A DNA stretch of 6,859 nt. Origin: an uncultured Thiotrichaceae bacterium (GTDB taxonomy: Bacteria; Pseudomonadota; Gammaproteobacteria; Thiotrichales; Thiotrichaceae). Position 1 is the stretch's first letter, and every line of letters begins with the position of its first letter. The position numbers were made by a program, and so were the translations under genes. A model generated the notes under the pieces. That model saw nothing but the letters and a program-made list of their open reading frames with translations. It had not been told where the DNA came from and ran no database searches. This document shows positions 1 to 3,906 of this stretch, in pieces. Location: contig CALHAO010000436.1 in assembly GCA_937931765.1 (NCBI GenBank), forward strand, positions 1 to 6,859. Direction: 5' to 3'.

Positions 1-821
1 AAATCCTGACCACCGGCAAAACTAAGATTCAGTATATCGGCTCTCTGCCGGATACAAAGATCCAGCGCTTGTGCAACCAGCTTAGCATTGCTGGTACGCT
101 GGCCCGTTTTCGGGTCATCACTAAAGGTACTCACCGCCAGTAAGGTGGCTTCAGGTGCCACGCCTATGCGCGGATTCTGGCTAATAATCACACCCGCCAC
201 TTCAGTACCATGTTGTTGCGTACTTTTACTGTTTCCGGGTATCAATTGAAAACTTTGTACATGCGAATTGTTCAACGAACGGTGATTCACATCAATCGCC
301 GTGTCGATCATGCAAACCTTAATGCCCTTACCTTTCGTATACTGGTGCGCCACCTCAATACCTGTCAACGCTAAAGGATAGCTTTGGCGACGTCCCTTTT
401 GTTTAACGGCTGTGGTGAAAAACAGGTTATTGGTAGCGGCATCAACTCCCCTTTCATGATTCTTGATCTCATCCACCAGCGCCAATGGATCTTGCCCATT
501 CGTTCCGGCAGTAATGAGCGTCTGCCCAATTGCATGCAGTTTACCACTGGATTTTTCACGCAGGTTATATTTTCTTAATATTGGCGCAGCAAAATTTCCA
601 GCCCGACTTGCATCATGCAGTATTAACAATTCATCTTTCACAAAATCCGTACGCTTAGGCTGTTGAGCAGCTGGAGCGCACCAGAGAGAAGAAGCCTGAC
701 AGGAAGCAGATTGCTGCTTAGTTGTGTTTTTATTTTGAGCATAAGCAGCCGGGGTCATCAAAAATGCCCCCAGTATTATCGATAAGGCAATATGGCTTGA
801 AGTAAGAGTCTTGTTAAGCAT
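1..821 (-). CDS. Exported subtilisin-like (S8) serine protease, N-terminal part, cut by window start
   Basis: I translated this frame by hand from the ATG at 821-819. It stays open to base 1, giving 273 codons of an incomplete gene. Residues 1-28 form a Sec signal peptide (Lys4, a hydrophobic core, AYA before the likely cut). Residues about 60-137 look like a subtilase N-terminal prodomain, from the DELLILHD strand to the NNLFFTTA strand. The catalytic domain then starts: VCMIDTAID carries the catalytic Asp173, and HGTEVAGVI carries the catalytic His204 (Glu where HGTH is usual). GVAPEATLLAV and LNLSFAGG match the following S8 core strands. The oxyanion Asn and the GTS-type nucleophile Ser would lie outside the window, so activity cannot be judged. 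The protein should act in the periplasm or outside the cell. It lies 111 bp downstream of the anti-sigma gene on the same strand, with no obvious terminator between, so an operon or shared regulon is inferred. The ribosome site is weak; the start is chosen for the signal peptide. Confidence 0.9.
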   Translation of the reverse strand, partial: MLNKTLTSSHIALSIILGAFLMTPAAYAQNKNTTKQQSASCQASSLWCAPAAQQPKRTDFVKDELLILHDASRAGNFAAPILRKYNLREKSSGKLHAIGQTLITAGTNGQDPLALVDEIKNHERGVDAATNNLFFTTAVKQKGRRQSYPLALTGIEVAHQYTKGKGIKVCMIDTAIDVNHRSLNNSHVQSFQLIPGNSKSTQQHGTEVAGVIISQNPRIGVAPEATLLAVSTFSDDPKTGQRTSNAKLVAQALDLCIRQRADILNLSFAGGQD

Positions 822-932
822 AGCCGGAATTGTACTCAATAAGCAGCATGACTGGTGTCTTCAGCAGACAAAACCCATTCTATAAAAGATCTGGGATTTA
901 GAATCATTGATAACTTTTGCATACGTATTTAA
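822..932. other. Gap between anti-sigma and protease genes
   Basis: These 111 bp separate two minus-strand genes. I see no ORF, no GC-rich hairpin followed by a T-run, and no well-spaced promoter. A TATAGA-like hexamer on the minus strand (about 881-886) has no acceptable -35 partner. Read-through from the sigma/anti-sigma genes into the protease is therefore plausible but not shown. Confidence 0.5.
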
Positions 933-1691
933 TTACTTCTGAAACTGAGGCCCAATAAACGAGAGCGGCGCTTTATTAGCAGTAGCCTGCTTCATAATGC
1001 TATCAGCCAGTGCAGCAGCATCAGTTGTTGAATCAGTGCTCAATTCAACCGAAAACATATTCTGCTTATCCGGCCCGGAAACAATACGTGCATTCCAAGT
1101 ATTCAGGAAATCACACACCTCACCATAAGGCGCATCATCCTGAAATTCCATCAGAAAAGTAGCCGTTGATTTTTTTATTCCTGCCTGACCAGCCGACATT
1201 TTTGGAACAGAAGCTGAATTGTATACCGTTCCTTCAGGAGCTGATGGCGACAACTGCGTATATCCCATAAAACCAAGCTGACAAACCAACAAACTGGCAA
1301 AAACAGCATTAGCCGGAGACAACCAGTCGTTACCAAACAAGCCACTCTTGAAAAATTTACTCAGCCAATTCTCAGCTTTTCCTTTTTTCTTTGCAGTAGC
1401 AGTATTTTGCGCAGTCTGAGTCTGCTGCTGCTCTTCATGCTGAATACGCGATAGCACTTTATCCAGTCGCTGCTGCGTTGTATCCAACGCAGTTAGCTCA
1501 AGTAAGCTCTTATTTTCCTTGACCAAGCGCATCATTTTTTCTTCTTGCAGAAACTCACCGCGTAACTCCGATGACTGCTCCAGCGCTTCATTCACTAACT
1601 GCTGTTCTTCAGATGACAGCTTATTAGTTAAGTACCAAGGCATTAATAAACGAGCTTCGTCAATTAAGTTGCCTGATTCATGCGAGTTCAT
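933..1691 (-). CDS. Membrane-anchored anti-sigma factor (zinc-free type), partner of the upstream ECF sigma
   Basis: This 252-residue protein probably binds and holds the ECF sigma factor encoded just upstream. The cytoplasmic N-terminus has the anti-sigma-like stretch LMPWYLTNKLSSEEQQLVNEAL (about residues 16-37) followed by charged helices to about residue 90. It lacks the His-x3-Cys-x2-Cys zinc ligands of the ZAS class; the only cysteines are C137 and C193. A Gln-rich and then Lys-rich linker (88-105) precedes one transmembrane helix at about 125-147, which implies N-in/C-out topology. The periplasmic part ends in a compact domain (about 176-249) with predicted order strand, helix, strand, strand, helix, strand, including the ARIVSGPDKQ turn typical of anti-sigma C-termini. 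Only 15 bp separate it from the sigma gene and no clear Shine-Dalgarno precedes its ATG, so translational coupling is likely. The anti-sigma role rests on context plus these motifs rather than a strong family signature. Confidence 0.8.
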   Translation of the reverse strand: MNSHESGNLIDEARLLMPWYLTNKLSSEEQQLVNEALEQSSELRGEFLQEEKMMRLVKENKSLLELTALDTTQQRLDKVLSRIQHEEQQQTQTAQNTATAKKKGKAENWLSKFFKSGLFGNDWLSPANAVFASLLVCQLGFMGYTQLSPSAPEGTVYNSASVPKMSAGQAGIKKSTATFLMEFQDDAPYGEVCDFLNTWNARIVSGPDKQNMFSVELSTDSTTDAAALADSIMKQATANKAPLSFIGPQFQK

Positions 1692-1706
1692 AATTTAAGT
1701 AACCAT

Positions 1707-2318
1707 TTAAAATTCAAAATGCATAAGTCCTGCCTTTTCCAGCATTTGACCTAAACGCTTTCGGGCATAAAACATGCGTGTCTTGACTGTATTGTCTGAA
1801 ATATCCAGAATTGCAGCGACCTCTTTAACCGACTTATCTTCAAAATAAGTCAGCCGAAGAACAGCCCGATGCTCATCAGTCAAATGATTCATCATCCGAA
1901 CCAACTGTTGCTTCATGTCTTCCTGCTCACGTGTTTCTTCTGGTGTAGCAGCAGTATCCGCCATGTCTAACATCATACGTTCATCATCAAGTGTGACTTC
2001 TCTGGTTTTACGTAACCAGGAAATCATCTTGTTGCGTGTAATGGAGTAAATCCATGTCGAAACTTTTGACTTTCCCGCAAATTTTCCAGCAGAGCGCCAC
2101 ACATCAAACAACGCATCGTCAACAATATCTGCAGCCTGTGCGACGTCATCACGTAACGTCCGGGCGCAATAGCTGATCAATTTCGGTTGGTACTTGAGAT
2201 AGAGTTGGCTAAAAGCAGCACGGTCGCCTTCGGCAACCTTCGCCAATAGCTCAATATCGTCAACGTTTGTTTTATCGACTGTGATCTCGTTTTTCCCTTG
2301 CCGGGTTGGTCCGTTCAT
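1707..2318 (-). CDS. ECF-family (sigma-70 group 4) RNA polymerase sigma factor
   Basis: This 203-residue protein has the two-domain ECF layout. Sigma region 2 spans about residues 36-105, with FSQLYLKYQPKLISY, then ADIVDDALFDVW (core RNA polymerase binding), then KVSTWIYSITRNKMISWLRK (-10 recognition and melting). An acidic linker follows (110-135). Region 4 (about 138-193) has LTDEHRAVLRLTYFEDKSVKEVAAIL and the helix-turn-helix DNTVKTRMFYARKRL, which would bind the -35 element. There is no region 1.1 or 3, as expected for ECF factors. The ATG at 2318 gives about 20 extra residues before the first helix; the ribosome site (AAGA-like) is weak, so the exact start is less certain than the gene. 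It is the first gene of a minus-strand set: sigma, anti-sigma, S8 protease. The specific ECF group and target promoter cannot be assigned by eye. Confidence 0.95.
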   Translation of the reverse strand: MNGPTRQGKNEITVDKTNVDDIELLAKVAEGDRAAFSQLYLKYQPKLISYCARTLRDDVAQAADIVDDALFDVWRSAGKFAGKSKVSTWIYSITRNKMISWLRKTREVTLDDERMMLDMADTAATPEETREQEDMKQQLVRMMNHLTDEHRAVLRLTYFEDKSVKEVAAILDISDNTVKTRMFYARKRLGQMLEKAGLMHFEF

Positions 2319-2372
2319 AATCTTGGTCGGCCTGAAAGTGTAAATGGTTTAATTTTTTTGAAAATTAGTTTC

Positions 2373-2388
2373 TGGAAGCACTCTTCCA
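2373..2388. repeat. Short inverted repeat upstream of the ECF sigma gene
   Basis: TGGAAG (2373-2378) and CTTCCA (2383-2388) are perfect reverse complements around a 4-bp spacer. The centre lies about 62 bp before the sigma start codon, a position suited to an operator or to flanking the sigma gene promoter. Six-bp arms also arise by chance, so a function is only suggested. Confidence 0.4.
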
Positions 2389-2462
2389 AAAATAATTTCA
2401 TTAAAGTTTAGCTGATGTTGAACCACTTTGTGAGTGTACACGACTGAAGGACAAGTAAGCGA

Positions 2463-2548
2463 AATACTACATGCTTTAAGTTTCAAGTCTCTTTAGTAGT
2501 ACTAGCCGCAGCTATGTAGTTCGCTACATAACACTTACTAATACTACA
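2463..2548. repeat. Direct repeat AATACTACA, two copies 77 bp apart
   Basis: AATACTACA occurs at 2463-2471 and again at 2540-2548. The first copy supplies one arm of the proposed P3 stem; the second lies between P2 and P1. The TAC-rich words let GTAGTA (2496-2501) pair with either copy, so the repeat could support two alternative RNA folds or be a paired protein-binding site. A 9-bp repeat in AT-rich sequence can also be chance. Confidence 0.35.
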
Positions 2549-2592
2549 CACTCATAGTCATAACAAAATTTATAATACTCCCTCGCAAGTCT

Positions 2593-2619
2593 GGCGGATC
2601 TTCGGGTCCGCCTTTTTTT
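2593..2619 (+). terminator. Strong intrinsic terminator with UUCG tetraloop, no gene directly upstream
   Basis: GGCGGATC (2593-2600) pairs with GGTCCGCC (2605-2612): eight pairs with a single U-G. The loop is TTCG closed by C-G, the exceptionally stable cUUCGg form, and seven T residues follow (2613-2619). The T-run is on the plus strand only, so it terminates rightward transcription. The nearest gene to its left (the sigma factor) runs the other way, so it must end a non-coding transcript or act as an attenuator ahead of fbp. Confidence 0.9.
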
Positions 2620-2700
2620 ATGCCCTTAGATGTATATCCTGCTAATACCCCGAACTGATACTATTCATCAATAATTCCTCCCATCAGGATTCAACCGCTA

Positions 2701-2729
2701 GTCACAGAACCTGACAACCCATTTATAAT
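2701..2729 (+). promoter_or_regulatory. Candidate sigma-70 promoter of fbp
   Basis: A perfect TATAAT lies at 2724-2729, with GTCACA (2701-2706, four of six to TTGACA) 17 bp upstream. A start about 7 bp after the -10 would fall near 2736, inside the GAGG ribosome site and only about 11 nt before the ATG. Either the mRNA is almost leaderless or another promoter further upstream is used. The hexamer is clear; its use is inferred. Confidence 0.45.
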
Positions 2730-2734
2730 AGTTT

Positions 2735-2738
2735 GAGG
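2735..2738 (+). promoter_or_regulatory. Ribosome binding site of fbp
   Basis: GAGG lies 8 nt before the ATG at 2747 and supports that start. The next in-frame Met is far into the conserved fold (residue 69). Confidence 0.75.
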
Positions 2739-2746
2739 TAGCAAGC

Positions 2747-3760
2747 ATGTATCAGATTGGCACCACACTGACCCAATACATTATTTTTGAGCAACGCAAT
2801 CACACCGATGCCACCGGTGAATTTACCGGCCTGCTCAATGATATCTCCACTGCCTGTAAAAAAATTGCCGCACTGACCAGCAAAGGTGCACTCGTAGGTG
2901 TACTCGGTGCAGCAGGGTCTGAAAATGTACAGGGTGAAGAACAGAAAAAAATGGATATTATCACTAATGATGTATTCATTGAAGCACTTGAAAACAATGG
3001 ACATGTTGCTGCGCTGGCTTCCGAAGAAATGGAAGCAGTTTATAACCTGCCTGCTGACAAGCCACGTGGCCCCTACATGGTGACCTTTGACCCGCTGGAT
3101 GGCTCATCCAATATGGATGTCAATGTCTCAGTAGGCACCATTTTCTCTATTATCAAAGCACCCAAGGGAACTGAGAACCCGACAGCTGATGATTTTATGC
3201 AGCCGGGTACCACCCAAATTGCCGCCGGATATTGCCTGTATGGCCCATCAACCATGATGGTCATCACCACCGGGAAAGGTGTGAACATGTTCACGCTGGA
3301 TCGTGATTGTGGTGAATTTATTCTGACCCGTCAGGATGTCCAGATCCCGGAAGACACGGAAGAATTTGCCATCAACACCTCAAACCAACGTTATTGGGAC
3401 GCACCGGTACAACGTTATATCAGTGAATGCCTGCAAGGTGCTGAAGGCCCGCGTGGTAAGAATTTCAATATGCGCTGGGTCGCCTCAATGGTCGCAGAAG
3501 TACATCGTATTCTGATGCGTGGCGGTATTTTCATGTACCCGACTGATGCGAAACTCCGCGCCAGTGGCAAGGAAGGTAAACTTCGCCTGCTGTACGAGGC
3601 CAGTCCGATGAGCATGCTCATTGAGCAAGCGGGTGGTGCATCAACCACCGGACGCGAGCGTATTATGGATATTCAGCCCTCAGAATTACACCAACGTGTT
3701 CCTGTTGTGCTGGGTTCAAAAAATGAAGTCGAACGACTCACCGCCTACCATACCGAATAA
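2747..3760 (+). CDS. fbp: Fructose-1,6-bisphosphatase, class I
   Basis: This cytosolic enzyme hydrolyses fructose 1,6-bisphosphate to fructose 6-phosphate and phosphate. It is the committing step of gluconeogenesis and, in autotrophs, part of Calvin-cycle regeneration. The 337-residue length is normal for bacterial class I enzymes. Family landmarks appear in order: the N-terminal region TLTQYIIFEQ (7-16), the SEE metal ligand region (92-94), FDPLDGSSNMDVNVSVG (114-130) with metal-binding Asp115 and Asp118, RWVASMVAEVHRIL (243-256), and LLYEASPMSMLIEQAGG (281-297) with metal ligand Glu284 and substrate contacts. All expected catalytic residues are present, so it should be active. It has a good ribosome site and is followed by a large hairpin, so it is probably monocistronic. 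No RuBisCO or other cycle gene lies nearby to show which pathway it serves. Identification is secure. Confidence 0.97.
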   Translation: MYQIGTTLTQYIIFEQRNHTDATGEFTGLLNDISTACKKIAALTSKGALVGVLGAAGSENVQGEEQKKMDIITNDVFIEALENNGHVAALASEEMEAVYNLPADKPRGPYMVTFDPLDGSSNMDVNVSVGTIFSIIKAPKGTENPTADDFMQPGTTQIAAGYCLYGPSTMMVITTGKGVNMFTLDRDCGEFILTRQDVQIPEDTEEFAINTSNQRYWDAPVQRYISECLQGAEGPRGKNFNMRWVASMVAEVHRILMRGGIFMYPTDAKLRASGKEGKLRLLYEASPMSMLIEQAGGASTTGRERIMDIQPSELHQRVPVVLGSKNEVERLTAYHTE

Positions 3761-3789
3761 GTGACCGAACTCTAAAAACGAAAACTTAA

Positions 3790-3827
3790 ATACCCCTTTT
3801 TCAAGCGATATATTGAAAAAGGGGTAT
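3790..3827 (+). terminator. Perfect 15-bp inverted repeat after fbp, probable terminator
   Basis: Bases 3790-3804 are exactly complementary to 3813-3827 around the 8-nt loop GCGATATA. The stem has a CCCC/GGGG block and a T5/A5 block. It starts 30 bp after the fbp stop codon, where a terminator is expected. Unusually, the 3' arm is followed by GGAAATTTCTATTTG rather than an unbroken T-run, so it may be an inefficient terminator or mainly a block to 3' exonucleases protecting the fbp mRNA. Confidence 0.6.
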
Positions 3828-3839
3828 GGAAATTTCTAT

Positions 3840-3874
3840 TTGACATGATTTTTCCTTATGAATTGCCGTATTAT
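3840..3874 (+). promoter_or_regulatory. Candidate maeB promoter with consensus -35 and poor spacing
   Basis: TTGACA at 3840-3845 is a perfect -35 hexamer and lies directly after the fbp hairpin. The best -10-like hexamer, TATTAT (3869-3874), is 23 bp away instead of 16-18, and nothing at the ideal distance resembles TATAAT. An activator-dependent promoter is possible. The TTGACA may also be fortuitous. Confidence 0.3.
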
Positions 3875-3896
3875 TCCCTCTCCTTGTACCGATAGT

Positions 3897-3900
3897 AGGA
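3897..3900 (+). promoter_or_regulatory. Ribosome binding site of maeB
   Basis: AGGA lies 6 nt before the ATG at 3907 and supports this start. The resulting N-terminus (ADELTQAALDYHR) matches the family's usual beginning. Confidence 0.7.
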
Positions 3901-3906
3901 ATACTG

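Larger units (their letters stand above)
2428..2619 (+). ncRNA. Candidate structured small RNA or leader element, unrecognised family
   Basis: Reading on the plus strand, four pairings nest without conflict. P1 is 2428-2437 with 2548-2557 (8 Watson-Crick pairs plus two G-U). P2 is 2454-2459 with 2534-2539 (AGTAAG/CTTACT). P3 is 2465-2470 with 2496-2501 (TACTAC/GTAGTA). P4 is the hairpin 2513-2519/2524-2530 (TATGTAG/CTACATA) with a TTCG loop. P2, P3 and P4 would form a three-way junction closed by P1. A strong intrinsic terminator ends the stretch at 2619. No plus-strand ORF precedes that terminator within the window, so the transcript it ends is presumably this region. I do not recognise a known RNA family. 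The alternatives are a free-standing sRNA or a terminating leader upstream of fbp, whose ATG is 128 bp beyond the T-run. The 5' end is unknown, and several stems are short and AT-rich. Confidence 0.45.
2319..2746. other. 428-bp divergent intergenic region (sigma factor / fbp)
   Basis: There is no supportable protein-coding gene here. On the sigma side is a 6-bp-arm inverted repeat (2373-2388) and AT-rich sequence (2341-2370). The centre (2428-2557) has several mutually compatible complementary segments. At 2593-2619 is a plus-strand intrinsic terminator. The last 127 bp lead into fbp and carry a TATAAT hexamer at 2724-2729 and a GAGG ribosome site. Promoters for both divergent genes must lie here, but only the fbp-proximal -10 hexamer can be pointed to directly. 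Confidence 0.8.

Noticed and set aside
371..666. Overlapping ORFs of 62-67 codons on both strands
   Set aside because: They are shadows of the S8 protease frame, which has a signal peptide and both Asp and His motifs; the small ORFs show no family resemblance.
822..932. Possible promoter for the protease (TATAGA on the minus strand)
   Set aside because: No -35-like hexamer lies at 16-18 bp, so I did not call it.
2497..2504. Palindrome TAGTACTA as an operator
   Set aside because: Eight bp in AT-rich DNA is expected by chance, and it overlaps the proposed P3 arm; there is no independent support for a protein site.
2428..2619. 6S RNA, tmRNA or a known riboswitch
   Set aside because: The fold is not the long rod with a central bubble of 6S RNA, there is no tRNA-like end, and I recognise no riboswitch consensus core.
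2723..3004. Minus-strand 93-codon ORF overlapping the start of fbp
   Set aside because: It lies antisense to a well-conserved fbp N-terminus, has no recognisable motif, and has no ribosome site that stands out.
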